The notes under the pieces: generated by a model | What the model was told of the DNA's origin: nothing | Database searches by the model: none | Seen by the model: the letters and a program-made list of their open reading frames with translations, nothing else | In this document: positions 12,559-27,046 of the stretch, one piece after another | Position numbering within the stretch: the first letter of the stretch is position 1 | Layout: each line of letters begins with the position of its first letter | Made by a program: the position numbers and the translations under genes | Assembly: GCA_950022655.1 (NCBI GenBank) | Contig: OX465580.1 | Coordinates: forward strand, 96,428,797-96,492,796 | Direction: 5' to 3' | Source: Alentia gelatinosa | Lineage: Eukaryota > Annelida > Polychaeta > Phyllodocida > Polynoidae | DNA length: 64,000 nucleotides

Positions 12559-15500
12559 GATAGCTGCTTTGTGTCCTGTGTGTAGGCCTAAAGACGGACA
12601 GTGCTGGAGGCGTGTGTGTGAGGAATCAAAGAGGAATAGGAGGGGATGGAGGGGCAAATAGGAGGAGCAGGAATGAAAAGAAGCAGAGGGACATTCATGA
12701 GTTATTGCCAGACCCCACACAGACCAAAACCCTACACAGTGATGACCTACAGGCCGAGAACTAATCACTGACCACAAGTAATGCCCACCGCAGGCTGACC
12801 ACTGACCAGGCATTTGCTGTACACTCGGTGGCCTCATGAATACAGAGAAGTATACGTGTTTCAACAGGACAATCTACCCTAATGATGTAATAGCATTTGG
12901 AAAAGCACACATAAATAATACGATGGTAATATATAACAATAAATCTATATTTGTTATACATCTCTGTCTCCCTTCTCTGTCCTATAACATCCGCTCTTAA
13001 CAGGCACTCCTAGCATTTCTCCTTCATCCTATATGGATGTAATTTAACCGCCCCACCATCTGGCTATGGAGTTACTTGATTTGACAACCATCAACTATCC
13101 CAATGAATTCTAAACAGGGCAGACTAAAATTTCCATAAAATAGCCCCCGTTACTTTTGAAGATGCAGAATAATACGGATATGAATCTCGAGACGGTAGAA
13201 ACATGAAGTAAAAGTTATAATTCAGAGCAATATTTCCATTGGCTTTTACAAACTTTATTGATAGCATGAAACAACTTCCATAACAGTAATATTAGTCTAT
13301 AATGTCCGTTTTCCTAAGCATATTCATCTAAACACCAATAGAAGAACTCTTCAGTAGTAATTCGGATTTGATAGACCCGAAAATAAGAGTGATTTTATGG
13401 TCGCAATATTTACAATGTGACTTCAAAGTAATGAGTTGTAAAGGAACAGAAGTTTGCCCTACCGAGGTGGTCCAGCGTCTGTAGATTCATCATATATCAA
13501 TCTTTGGCGTAGTGAAAGCTACAAGTCAATCGGAGATAGTCCCTCCCCTTATAACAAAGATAACTTCAAAAGAAGCAAATTAAACCACTGACTTCGATGG
13601 TCATAAAACGTCCAAGACTCCAATCTTTGAAAAACAAATACGCTCAAGCACCCGCTGTGGTATCAAATAGACGGACTGCAATCGACAAAAAAGACCTTAA
13701 AAGCTCAAAATTTACGATCTATTATCATTGCTCCAAGATGGCGGCCGGAAAAGGCCCGCCCGCCGAGGTGGGGCGACATCTGGTGGTCGGTTGTGGACAT
13801 ATGTGCTGGGGCGCTCTTGTGGCCTGGGGGTGTGTGGCACGAGTCTGTCTGACAACGCTGAGATGAGCACAATCAGTACGCATCACTCATCCGCTGGCCA
13901 CATCATCCCCCTTCCCGACCCCATCACCCGCACACTCTCCACCAATGCCTAAACTGTCCCCGCAATCGCCGCCCATCCAATCACGTCCCAATAATGCCTG
14001 GCTTACGGATGTTGCATCCAAATATCATCCTTGTACCTCATGTGGGATTGCCTGAGTGATTTCTAAAGCCAAAATATATGCCAGAGGTGTCTGCATTTCC
14101 TAGATTTACACTTTAACAACGGATCATCCATTGATCATGGGTAGATACAAAGATAACTACCAGAGAACCTACTACAGTGTCTACTTCGAATGCACTTTAA
14201 TCAAAGCCATTGCCTATTTTCTTTGATGCAATATGTTTAACGCCATACTATGTTCGTGCTAATCAAATCTTCATGACAGAAAATTTGTAAAACGCTCAAT
14301 GGGTTACGCATATAAACAAGTAAAAAAAAAGGGTTTCATATTCGAAAAAAACCCAGAGACCTATCTGAAACACTATTGAGACCCGAACGAGTCTAAGGAC
14401 AAAGTAATCACCAATTCTTTATTTCCATTAAGCGGTGTGTCAACTGATCGCAACTTCGGAGTTGGCGTCAGAGGATAGGTCAAAGAATAATAACATAGTA
14501 TTTGTCACTTACATTACTTTTTCAGTGTCGAAACTAAAACCTTTGCAACTCAATCCTCTTTGAATCTATTGACGGCTTCCCTTTTAAAGCGGGATGAGGG
14601 AATATCGGTTCCCAACCGGTTGCACAGCTTCTACCCGATACCCCGACCGTCATTTAGTTCACCGCGTCCTCACCAGGGGGAGTCGGTCCCCTGGTGGGCG
14701 CTGCGGAGAACATCTTTGTAACCATTGGAAACAAAACCTGGCGGCGCTATGCCCCCAGTGGTGGCTCCTTGTGGCGGGGGCAGCTCGTCAGTCCTTTCAA
14801 GGGCAGCCTTTGGAAAATTAAACCGCTTTGTCATAGGGAACATAGCAGGCGACTATGTTTATGTCATGTGGTGGCATAGGGTGCTGATGGAAAACTCACG
14901 GCACTAGCTGCTGGGTATAGGTGAGACCCCGTGCCAGGGGTGTGCAAGTGTGATGAGGCCGTTAAAGTAACTAAAATCTCATGACCAATTTGTGCAAGTG
15001 CAACTACTTGATATTCTAATTGTGCTGTTGTCACAATAATTCAGGTATTTACCTACCATGTATAAAATGGTAGCATTTTGTCGGAAAGATCTACTCGGAG
15101 TCTCTCCCGCACATATAAGGACAGAGTTAACCAAATTTAGGTTTATAGACTGAGCTGCCACGGGAGTGAGATTCTCATGAAGTAAAAAAAACCACAAAAA
15201 ACCTGCTATTCTTCTCTGTAGCTCTGTACTCAGATGTTTTTCTTCTGTGATGATTTATGTCTAGCCATGCCGAAGACATAATCTAGAACAATAGTTTTCT
15301 TATCTCCTTACCCTCAGAGAAGGCTAAGAATTTTCTGTTATTAGTGCATGCATAGTTCTGAACGACGATGACCAGCTCAAAACCGTAGTACCACTCCTAC
15401 TCACGGTGGACTAGTTTTGAAAAAAAAGAACTTAAGATCATCATTTTATATTGGAATTTTTTATTGGAATCATCTTCCTACAAAAACACATGCTATGAAC

Positions 15501-15934
15501 ACAAAGGCTAATTTCAAAACTTTGTAAAAAGAGAAGATATAGAAATGCAACTATATAATGTGTAGGAAGGTTGTTGAATACGCAGAAAAAGATGATCATC
15601 AGATCGTTCTACCTTAAAAAAGAGACCCGAAGATCCTTAGATTTTAATTCATAAAACAAATTTATCGGACCCCTTACCTTTGCTACCTAGGCAGAAAAGA
15701 TTTGTTTGTTTACATGTTCTCAATCAGAAAATGGGATTAACACAAGTTCATTGGATAACTTTGTATTTTTAACGTGGGACTTGCGCTCATCCGAGATTAT
15801 GTTATTATTTCAATAATGACAGTTTTGACTAGATAATACTATAAGGGTTGACGTGTGTGTGTGTAAACCGCTAAAACAAAGCAAGATGGTGTTAGCCGGA
15901 AGTAAGATTTGGGAATTAGAATAGATCGTCTGTA
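12556..15934. other. Intergenic, no supported gene
   Basis: GC-rich patches at 13735-13860 and 14630-14800 in AT-rich surroundings. No exon with convincing splice sites and protein similarity. Confidence 0.55.
13733..13745 (+). promoter_or_regulatory. YY1-like motif in a GC-rich patch
   Basis: CCAAGATGGCGGC is a strong match to the YY1 site often found at starts of housekeeping genes. It lies in a GC-rich patch (13735-13860). No gene start could be confirmed around it. Confidence 0.3.
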
Positions 15935-16636
15935 TAAAGGCTCTGTTCCATATAGCCGATTTTACTCACGATCTTGTACTGGAGTGGGGCTGGGGTGGGA
16001 CTTGACTGGTACTGGAGCCTAACTGGTGTGTGTCCGCTGACTCCCGGCTGAAGGTGGTCTGGGCCTAGTGTGTACATAGACTGGTAGTATGTTCCATATA
16101 GCAGACATGGTCCAGTCACCGTCCGCTCCTAAGTGGTAAGGCATCGGGTGACTAGACTGGTGTGCTCATTCACTAGTAGGGATGCGCTTCCACTGCGTAA
16201 CAACCAACCCCCTCCAAACTCCCTCCAGCTCTCGCTCACAACCTTCCACCCGATGTAGGTCATACCCTCCTCCAGTCACACCCCCGATGCGGCGGATGCA
16301 CCCTGCTCTAACTGGGTCAATCGCACGCAGTAGCGCTCAGTTTTCAAGGCTGGTGAGTGTACCGGCTGGAAGCACGTGGTAAAAGCACGTGGTCAAAATG
16401 GAGGACCACACCATGGAGATCTTAGAGGTTTTAGCCGTTGGTACACTTCTGGTGGCCTTGGTGGGTGTACACAACTCTCTCATCCTGGGGTATAGGCATC
16501 ATAAAAAACACAGGAGACGTCGGCACAGCGTATGGATGCAACCGTTCCTAGAGGATAGGACAGAGGAAAGCCAGCGCAACACTTTGCCCAAGCTTGAAGT
16601 TGTGGGTCAATTCGGCTATATGGAACAGAGCCTTTA
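15935..16636. mobile_element. 0.7-kb TIR element
   Basis: Inverted termini AAAGGCTCTGTTCCATATAG and CTATATGGAACAGAGCCTTT, about 24 bp. A partial internal copy of the end lies at 16086-16108 (TATGTTCCATATAGCAGAC). No transposase ORF. Confidence 0.75.
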
Positions 16637-17727
16637 GGGAAGTGAATGATCATGTGAGCTGCTAACATAAGCAACAGTGGAGTATACCTCTGTGGTTCCT
16701 GCTGAGAGCAGCACTTGAGTACAAGGATGAGAACTAATAGAGAACTGAGAGAAAGCCGCTCCTCACTGGAGGACGAGCTTGGTTAGAGGGGCCGGAGGCT
16801 TCGCTCACATAGGGTGGAGTCGTCTACTGTTGAACGACTATCACGTGAAACTCATCGTCTTTGTGAGTAACTTACAGACCGACCTGTAAGTGTTAGAGCT
16901 ATGATATTTACATATGATTAATATGAGGGTTTACAGTAGAGTTTACCATCCAGAAATGGATCTAAGGCCTCAGTCTACACTAATCCTCTTCTATTAGCTG
17001 CAGTATGCTTATATAACCCTCAGTGGCGCTTGTAGCACACTGGAATGCATGTTTTTAACTTCCTCACCACCGCTGCATACTTATATAACCCTCAGAGGCG
17101 CCAACTGGTTCTATAACATATATAAACAACAGGGAATGCCTTCTGAGCATGCTCAGAGGTTACCAGGCAGGTGGTAGTGAGGGAAAGGTTCTATGATAAT
17201 AATATGATATAAAATACATATGAGCATACATGCCTGTAATCATACTTATAATATACATAAATGCATAGAATTTCTGTAGTATGCTAAAATCTACCATACC
17301 GCTCTTAAGCCCTTTTTTCTCATGTTCCCCAAATTATGGTGTTGTGAGAGTTATAAGTATAATCCTAAAAAGGTGTTATGCTACTGGAGGAACTTGTAGT
17401 TCTAAGATAGACTTGTAATAAATAGACAATTGCATTATAATTGATCCCTAATTACATTTGAATTCACTTGTGGACATCTATATTATAAAAACCTCTCACA
17501 TAATCTGAAATATACATATGTTTGTATACATGCATCTGCAATATCTCCATGCCAGATATCCAGTGTGGAGGCAACAACTGGCTGTGGTGCCTCAACAAGT
17601 ATTGCAGGGGACTCATGAGTGTATAGATATAAATATAAAGAAAATTACAAGTGAATAGTGGTCCCGACATCCCCAGATTGTTGGGGGGAGATTTAAAGGA
17701 AATGACAAATATTCTAAACAACAACAT

Positions 17728-17795
17728 AGCAACCAGGACTTCCTTGGTAACCGGGACTTCCTTAGTGACCATCACATCCTTAGTAACCGGTATCA
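17728..17795. repeat. Short tandem repeat, about 18-bp units
   Basis: GTAACCGGGACTTCCTTAGT-like unit repeated about four times with drift. Confidence 0.6.
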
Positions 17796-19062
17796 ACAAA
17801 CCAAGAAGAAGTTAACAATAGACAATATCAACCAATACCAATCAATATTAACTACTACAAATAATTAAACAATAGTTAAAGAAAGGAATCCAACCCCCCA
17901 GCCCCGACATAAGGAACTATCTCTCAACAGGAGAGAACACAGAGAGGATGCATTGGACTGAAGGGAATGGAATGCTGAATGGACTAACATCAAGGGAGTG
18001 TGTAGTGACTTTGAGTGGGTCGTGAACCAATACGACAATGGATTGATTCTCAGGATATTAATTAAAGTTACCAAATCTTATATCATTGTCCATCCTTAAT
18101 TCCTCGGGCCACCAGGATGTGAGGTCACCGTGTCGCTGTGGCCAAGCCATTCGAGTAAATCTACCTTGCTCTAGAACTCCCACGATGCTAACTAACTAAT
18201 TAACAGAGACAAGAAGTTAACTATTTTCATAGATCTGATTAACACTACTCAAGACTCATACAACGGTGCAGACTAGCACATGTAGCTCACAGGATACCCC
18301 ATATTTTCTTAACGGATTATACACATGTAATCGTGATCATTATCACCTTGGAAAATAGAATATAAAGACCTCATAAGCAATAATTTTCTAAATGTGACTA
18401 AAATCAGCAGATCGGAACATCTATAATAATCTTGTGTGAGTAATATGGGTCATTGATTGTTTTGTAAACTGTGTCTTTTCTATGTATATGTTATGAGACC
18501 AATGAGGAGGAACGTCACAGCAGGATTATCACTGAATGTCTATAATTCCTTTAGAAAATAATGTGAAAATGCAGTATAGGCCCAATCTACACCTACCGAT
18601 TTTCACTATCAATTTCAGGATCTAGCACCGCTAGCCAATTATTACATACAGGTTCCTGATAAAAATTGGGTAAGTGTAAACAGCAAAAATACAAACTCGA
18701 TGATTTCCCAACCATGAATTGTATGATATGGCTTCCTGATATTCTATCGGTGAATTTTCTATCGGTATGTATCCCCTACCTTTGCAGGGTAGACTAGATA
18801 ATGCCTTGAGCTATTCCACCACAAAATCCAGATAATGCATTGAGGCATTATTTACGATATCTCTAGTTATTTGTGATATCATTGTTTTATCCGGAAATAT
18901 TGGATCAATAAAGCTGCAACGTGCAGAAAATATAATGTATCATCTTAATTATTATTGTTAGGCAAAATGAATGATGAAATCAACGCTGACATGTCATATT
19001 ACGTGGTCAAACAATTGAAAATGAGCTCAGAGAATCATCGCACTGTCCCCTAGCGAGAATAA

Positions 19063-19245
19063 AGCCGGGCATCTAATGAGCTCCAAAAACACTACGATAA
19101 GCCTTATGATGTGTCTCCAAACACAACATCGATATCGCGTTGGAAAGTCAGCTTTAATCCGTAGCCGATACACCCGAGGATGCACCCTGATGCACGCATC
19201 GGAAGGTCGACCGTAGGGTATCGGTAGCTCAGTGTACGCTGGGCC
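19063..19245. mobile_element. Short CGATA-rich MITE, subtype 2
   Basis: Starts AGCCGGGCATCTAATGAGCT and ends GCTCAGTGTACGCTGGGCC. Core contains CCGTAGGGTATCGGTAGCTC, as in the copy at 46437. A third, partial copy is at 10809-10850. Confidence 0.65.
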
Positions 19246-20306
19246 TTATTCTCGTCCCTATTCTCTAATATAACTACCTTCATGTTTTGCTACGGCCTAT
19301 ATATTGTCTCTGCTCTGCAAAAAAAATCTAGTCATTTCTTTTGGTAAACCGCATGCATATCTATTCTTGTAATTGGAAATGATTTTGCCTGCCAAAACTT
19401 TCTGACCTCCTCCCTCCCATCTTTGCAGACAGTTGAACGAGAGTTTCATTTACCGTTTGCATCTCTCGACATCCCCGAATAACATAAAACAATAATATGT
19501 TTAGATGCTCTAGACTGGAGTTATAAACAAAAGTTCTCAGCAATCTCAGTCTTAAAATATCCTTGAGGAAGGATGTAAGTCAACATAAGACATAAGGAAA
19601 TGAATATTTCCCCCTTGCTTGAAACAAAAGCGAATGACATGGAAAACATGCAATTGCAGAGATTACACAACTAGGTAAATTGCATTGTTTCACGGAACCA
19701 GATTTTACCGTCAGAGGAGACTAGTATGGTTTTACTATCTAGTTTCTTGACTGGAACCTCTATTGAAGGACTTAAAGTATCGGCAGAGGAATGGTGGCGC
19801 CACCTCGAATATCTTTGATGTACTATGTCTGGCCGAAATGCCATTCGAGAGTAATGTTCAAGGAAGTCTTTGGCGGAAATTAGGTATGTTATCATATGAA
19901 CCCTCACGATGATAAATACTCTTTGATAGATGGACAGAAATATATTTTATTAACAAACAAATTAATCTTCGCAGATTGATGTTTCTGATCATGTTGATGT
20001 TTTCTTTTTCGAACCAGACAAACGATACTGGATATTGATAACTATATCATAATGAAACCGAGCAAAATACAGTGTATACATTCTGATAATAAAAGACCTA
20101 AGCTCATTTACTGGTCAAAAGAAACCACAAAAAAACACAACATATTAACAGACACAGCTTGTATTCCATGTATTTTATTCATCAATTCATCAAATATGCT
20201 CGATCGTAAACAAAACATTTATGTGCAATGGTTGTTAGTAATCGTGGACTGCAATCAAAGATAACTTCTGGTAACCCACCGAAAGATTTCACGCACCCTG
20301 ATTTAA

Positions 20307-20623
20307 CCCTTACCCTGCAGCACCCAGTTTCCCTGCTCACCATTACACGGCAGGCATTGCCTGCCCAAACGACCCTGCTACGGCAGGCACCTTTTTGGGG
20401 AAATAGCAATGTCATGTGATGTGTCATGTGATTTAAGTAATTTACCTTGGTGACTGAACATATTCTATTATACCAAATCAATGGCCAATATGTCTCTTAT
20501 GCATTGTCAAAATTTCTTTTAAATCAAACAACTATCTTTTTATCTATTGAATTTTGTATATAAGTGTCATCTTCCTGCCGTAGCCAGGGGAATGCCTGGA
20601 GGCATCTTCCTGCTGTTAAAGGG
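20307..20623. mobile_element. TTAA-target MITE, second copy
   Basis: TTAA at 20303-20306 and 20624-20627, ends CCCTTACCCTGCAG and TGTTAAAGGG. The interior has the same GCCTGGAGGCATC word as the nested element at 44.7 kb, so they are related. Confidence 0.65.
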
Positions 20624-21899
20624 TTAATAGTCAATACAAGTAATATACAAATGTAGCAAACTGAAGTGAAAAAATAGGCAAATCTTGGATATTGGTAAGA
20701 TCCCATAACTAGATAAAATGGAATAAGAAACCTCGGATCGATTATCTTAAGAAAACATCACAAAATATCATTCTCTTGTTACTAGGAAATGTAACGAAAA
20801 TCCTTTACATCAAATGATTTATGGACGAATCTATAGATATTTGCGAGAATATGTTCATCATTTATTAGTCATTTCAAATTGATGCATTCAAAGGCTCTGT
20901 ATTCTTGTTCACAGGATCAAAGCCTCAGTATATGATAATATTGCAATATCATATGGCAGTCTTTCATTAATATTGGTTTTAAGCATGTAATTGACAAATA
21001 TCTGGAATAGGATGCTGTAACATTTTGATTTGACTTTCATAGAAGACATTTAAATTGTTTGGGTTACACGATACATTGCTAGAGTATGCTTTACACTTTC
21101 TATATTTAGAAAACATGCATATCCATTATAGATGATTATTAAATAATCATTTATGGAGTAATCTGACTTTATATCCCTTGAATCTTATTTACATACATTA
21201 TAGACTATGTCGATCAATCGCGAATACCTGAACTAAAGCCTTGATTTAAAATATATGGTATACAAGGGTAATCTAGTGGTAAGGCTAGCTAGAATTCACA
21301 CGAGAACAAATGATTATTCATATTAAAATCGCGGGAATTTATGATAAGAATAGGATCACAGACAAGGACTCAGCATGAGAGCCGGAAATGTGTATATCAA
21401 ATGCAATTACTCAGTGATTCTTAAGAGTAACGGGCCATTTATGCATAACTAGAATATATAAATGCGTCATTACAATGATAATCATTGCAGCGGGGGCGTC
21501 ATTGAGCAGTGCAACCGTGCTACCTTAGAACTGTCCTCTTCCAAACACATCTATACCTTCTCACCCGACACGATTTGCACAGGGCCCTCTAGATCAATCA
21601 TGGTCTAATCGTCTACACTTTGACTCACTCATCGATTCATTTTATACATCGAATTGGTATCCACCAATCCCCATTGTATATTCTATTTATCTATAAATTC
21701 CTCTTTTTATCCTTATTTCATATTTAAACCATATAAATCACTTTTCGATATATAAATTATACCAATTCATCAAAGCATACTTTTTACCAAGCTTGTATTC
21801 TTTTTCTTCTTTTTCCCCCTAGTTGATGTTGCCAAATATATCTTGATATACATCCAAATGCACCAACATTTCCTCAATGTAAACAGATGAGGTGAATGC

Positions 21900-22061
21900 T
21901 CAGTCATCGTCACCAGCGACAAGGTCTTGGAGAATGTGGGCTCTGAATGGCACGTATGTTTGTGGTTTTTCCTCCTCCGCTCTCTGCGCCGTCTCATCTC
22001 TATGCATCTTCTCCCAATTCTCCTGGCGAGCTGCCTCCTCCATTTGCTTTTTCTCTTGCTC
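21900..22061 (-). CDS. IP3R-like terminal coding exon 26
   Basis: Acceptor ATATTTTTAG, 162 nt with stop TGA at 21902-21900. Encodes a Glu/Lys/Gln-rich coiled coil (EQEKKQMEEAARQENWEK) and the end ILQDLVAGDDD. No AATAAA is seen on the minus strand just downstream, so the 3' UTR end is unknown. Confidence 0.88.
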   Translation of the reverse strand, partial: EQEKKQMEEAARQENWEKMHRDETAQRAEEEKPQTYVPFRAHILQDLVAGDDD

Positions 22062-22520
22062 CTAAAAATATAGAAATAGCATCATATTCTGTGATATCGA
22101 CCTATTGTTGTACTTTCTATATGCAGAATGCACGTATACGTCAGTCTTTTTCATTGAGAAAGGAATATATTATAAAAAGGCTGAACTTCATTGTACAGAA
22201 AGCCCAACACAAGGTTACTCGGTCTAGATTACGCTTTTTCCAGAAGGGCATAATGCCTAGCTTCCTTAAATGGTAGATATGTGGAGTCCTTTAGATTGCT
22301 CACCTGTGCTTCTTGCTTTGCGGTGAGACTATTCAGTTTGAGCAGTATTTCTGAGAGTTGGGCCTGTGTGCCATCATCCTCTGCATTAGCCAGACATAGG
22401 GCCTGACCAATGGGGAAGAAAGTCGTCTTCTGGGCTTTCATCTGTGGTCAAATGAAAATACAATCCAAATGAAAATACAAGTACTATAAACCTCTAGTGC
22501 TCAGTATCACACCCACACTC

Positions 22521-22596
<76 letters not shown>

Positions 22597-25500
22597 TATG
22601 ACCATAAGACCAGGTGGCCTTATGGACATATAGAAACCACAGAGGGTGCGACTAGCTGGGGCGGAAGTGAGAGAACCTCGCGAGGAGTAGGAAAAGTTGA
22701 GGACGGGCGGCAAAACACTGGATCGGCCTCACAATCCTACACACAAATCGGACAGCTATGTACACAGATATGACATAATTTATGATAGAGAGTGATAGAC
22801 GTAACTGATCACATTTTGCTATATCTCGTATTAATATGAATATTGCCTTGACTCAATAAATCATAGGAAGTTCTTAGCATTAGAATTAGAGGAACTGCTA
22901 ATTAATATAAATTTTATCTGGGATTCCCATTCCTTTTTTAAGATTTAGATATAGGATATCTGCTGAGCGATATATAATTGACTGACCGCTGAGTATACTT
23001 GTTTTTCTATGTTGGTGAAATCCCGCTCTGCTGTCTGTTCAAGGCAGATCCGCAGGAACATGTAAGCCCACATGCTATGATCATTCTTAACATGGTGCTC
23101 AAATCCCTGAAATTCGAGATACCAGGCACTGATTAGACATATATTTCTGAAACTGATATCGCAGAATAAATCTTTTCACATGCAAGTTTAGTTTCAGATT
23201 TTCCTGTATTCAAATATTTGATACAAGCTTCATCCGTCACTTTGATGTTACATAGTATATCTAGTAAATATTCATATTCTCGTGCACATACAGAGTGTCT
23301 TTTTTATACTCACAAATTGTCAATTAAGGATCTATTTGGCTCCATCATGGAATTGATGCATGATATAAATACCCTTCTTTTGCAGACGGCGTATTTATAT
23401 GCTTTCCTTCTGAAGGTGCGCAACCCCCTGAACTTTATTAAATGGCGTTGAACCATGTTAATTAAGGAAATAAGTCAATAATAAAATTTTATATGTTCAT
23501 TGAGCATCTACAATGATTCTAAGAGCTGTGCTTTACGTGATTGAAGTATACACATACCTATACTACGGTATGGGGGGGGGGGTTCTTATTACTTATCTTT
23601 TGGTGGTATACTTAAGTTGAGAAATCACTAGGATCATCGTGCTTCACTCTCATTAATCTGTACTAAAACATGTCTTAATGGTTGCGAAAGGCAGAATTCT
23701 ATATAACCATAAGCAAGCCGCTAGTGAGGTGGATCAAGCATAACAAGTATCGAGTCATGGGTTGAAAAGAAATGTTTGGAAAATCGCAGGATGAAGGTGC
23801 ACTGCTCAAACTTCTACCACCATGTACATCACTGCCCGATGACATACCCAATTGAGCTATGTCTGACATCTCCTGCCATCAAGTGAAGAAACTCTGCTCA
23901 TCTAAAGGTTAGTACCCAAGCAATTGAATTCGATCGGAGTACAGATACTGCAGTATCATGAGTATGCCTTTAGATAGCGTAGCAAAGGTCCATAACTCAT
24001 TCACCTGTCAAACTTTGCGTAGTGGTTACTTGATGTTTCACTGCATTGGATATAATTGCTGTTATTACATCAACATATAATGAACCTAGCGACAGTAGAC
24101 AGGGATTCCTCCCTATGCTGTGCATGATGATGTCGGATATGCTGAGTAAAATAATCTACTGGATAACAATGAAAGAATCATATTGTTGATAAGGCCGGTT
24201 TCCCATCACCGATCTACAGTCAGGTACCACCGACGGGCTTTTGGCACTGCTGACCCAAAATCGGTCAATAGAAACGACCTAGCTCGTGAAATGACCCACG
24301 ACTTTTTCTGCTTAGATTACGCAATGCGGCACCACCCACCACTGAATGAAAGCTTGGTCACTGAGTGAAATATACAACCATCCCCGATTTTTCTTTGATT
24401 TAGCACAGTTTGTGGCACCACCGACGGCCAATGGAAACAGGCCTTTAGTTGTTAGCATGCCCCGACTTTGTCTCCCGACTCTAAATAACTGAGTTATATT
24501 GGTCAACCCATATCCATTTTTCTTGTGATCATATACCCAAAGACTCTACTATTATGGCATTGTGCACGCTCGATTGCCCTGTCGGCAAGTATTTTATAGA
24601 CATTAGTGGATAATTACATGTCTTCTGATAATTAGAATGTATGGACAAACGAGACAACCTGCCTGTACAATAGAGCGAGTAACTCAACATTAACCAATAT
24701 TCAATTTGAGTAATACATCAATCCCAATGGTACTAAAGCGGTAAACTGCCCATATATTCCCGTTATGCAAACAAAGTTCAAAAAGGAGTATTCCTATATA
24801 CCTATGGCCATACACTATGTTTACACCACGTTCTAGGGGGTGGAGTATCTTACGTATACTACTCAAGGTTGCCATATACCACGCAAGGTTGTTCTACACT
24901 ACCCAAGGTTGACGCATGACCAAAAGCTAGGATCGGTGAATTTAAAAATGGTGGACAATACCGATCCAGGCCTTCCAAGATGGTTTAAGTATATGGTCAA
25001 TTCTCCCAGATTATGATCGATGGGCCACGTACGGTGACCAATAATTCAAAAGGTCGTTTTCATATATCAACATTGTTTTATAATATCAGAAACGATAGTA
25101 GAGTATGTAGAAATAAAATATCTGTCAGAGGAACCCCACTTTCATGTACCTATATCTTTAATGAAAATTGATAAACCCCATAAATAGGCATTTTTAGCTC
25201 AAAATTCATAGATGAAACCTGTATAACGAGATTTTGAAGACCTCTTATTTGTATTTAACTATAAATATTTATCTGTTCTGAATGTGTCATACCCACAAAT
25301 GTGTTGCAGAGCTTATAAAACATGATAAATGTTCAAATGGGCAGATTTAATTGTAGTTTAGGTGTGAAAAATCAGTGGTGAAGGGTATGTCACCGTACAT
25401 GGGCAAGCAACATTAAAAGGTAAAAAAATTAGAGAAAAGTACTTTTTTGGGTACTTTTTCATCCTCAAAATGAAGGAGGCATGTGAAAAGGTTTTATAGC

Positions 25501-26977
25501 ATTTGAAGTGTGTAAATTAATTCTTCCATCAAATATACTACAGCTAAATGAACATGGGTGGTGAACTTTATTTGGTCACTGTACATGGGCACAAATTATT
25601 AGGTTTTGCTTATATAAGGAAGAAGATTTACAATATTAATGAATAATATTTTATACATAAATAGAGTATTATGGAACCTTTACCATCTGCAATTTACAAA
25701 TACTTCAGGCATGTTGATGCCAAGAAATATACATGTATTTTTAGGTATGTCACCGTACATGGGCCGGTCACCGTACATAGGCATTGTATTCTGAATAGTA
25801 TTAATCAACACTAATTTACTCAATATTATTAGAATTTCATTTTCTGGTAATGAAAATCTGATTCTGCTTATAAATAACAATCAATATTTCCCCTAAGGCC
25901 TCGTTCAACCCACATGAACACGTACGGTGACATAAGGATTATAAGGTTAAATTCATTCAGCTAAAAAATAGTTTCCAATAAAGATTAGTGTTCCCAACTT
26001 TTACTCCTATAAGGTATTGTCTTCTACTATATATTTCCACATTTTTATAAAGATCTAAGTAGTTTGAAATTTTGGTCACCGTACGTGGGCATCGATCACG
26101 ATCTGGGAGAATTGACCATATAGGTATATAGCAACCTGCATAATTGCTATGAAACAGCGGGAAATTGGCGGGACGAAAACATATCAGTTGTAGTTAAAGC
26201 TTATATAAAGCAATTAAGCTCTGTTAATTAATTCAAAAGACTAAGCCCCGCCCCACACACTATTGAGCATGCGTGAAACGGAGCTACTAAGGTAATTTAT
26301 TCACTGGGAGTACCGTGGCACACTGTCAGGCCTTGTGTACATGTACCCTGGACAACTTTGAGGCAATGGTCGTCTATAGGAGCGCTGCTCCAATGCTAAA
26401 GCATAGGAGTGGTGTTAGGACATCGCTACCTGCGCCGACAGTCAGACTGGAGCTATAAAACCGACACCTAGACAGCTGAGGGCAGTCAGTCACGCCTGAC
26501 ACTGAGCAGAGCACACACACAGCCGTGATTACAAACCATGACAAGCACTATGGGCAGAACAAGAACATATGGTAACTAAAACAATATATGCTCAATATCT
26601 ATGTATATCTGTGTATCTATATTTACACAGGATAATCTCACTGTATTTTGCACATTTTGTAATGAATATGCAAGGCCAGGTGAGAGAAAGTTAGCAGGGC
26701 AGTGAGCCATGACATGAGGGTCAAGGCTGAACTGGTCCTGTAAGGGTTATTTGTAAACATGATATTTGTTGGAGGGAGGGAAGGTATCTATATAACTCTG
26801 TGTATCATGTGTCTCTCTATATATCTGTATGGGTATCTGTGTATCTTTGTCTGTGCCTCTCATTGTGTCAGTTCATGTATCTGTGTGTATGTGTATGCCA
26901 GTGTGTGTCTGTGTATAGTGTCTGCCTATCCATATATCTGTATGGCTGTTTATCTAAATATCTATGCACATAGATAT

Positions 26978-27046
<69 letters not shown>

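Larger units (their letters stand above)
16637..21899. other. Region downstream of the IP3R-like stop codon
   Basis: Contains the 3' UTR of the IP3R-like gene next to 21899 and otherwise unannotated AT-rich DNA, plus the MITEs listed. CTTATATAACCCTCAG followed by a GGCGC word occurs twice (17010 and 17082). Confidence 0.55.

Noticed and set aside
21266..21300. tRNA A-box-like TAGTGGTAAGGCTAGCTAG
   Set aside because: No B box (GGTTCGAATCC type) or cloverleaf nearby.
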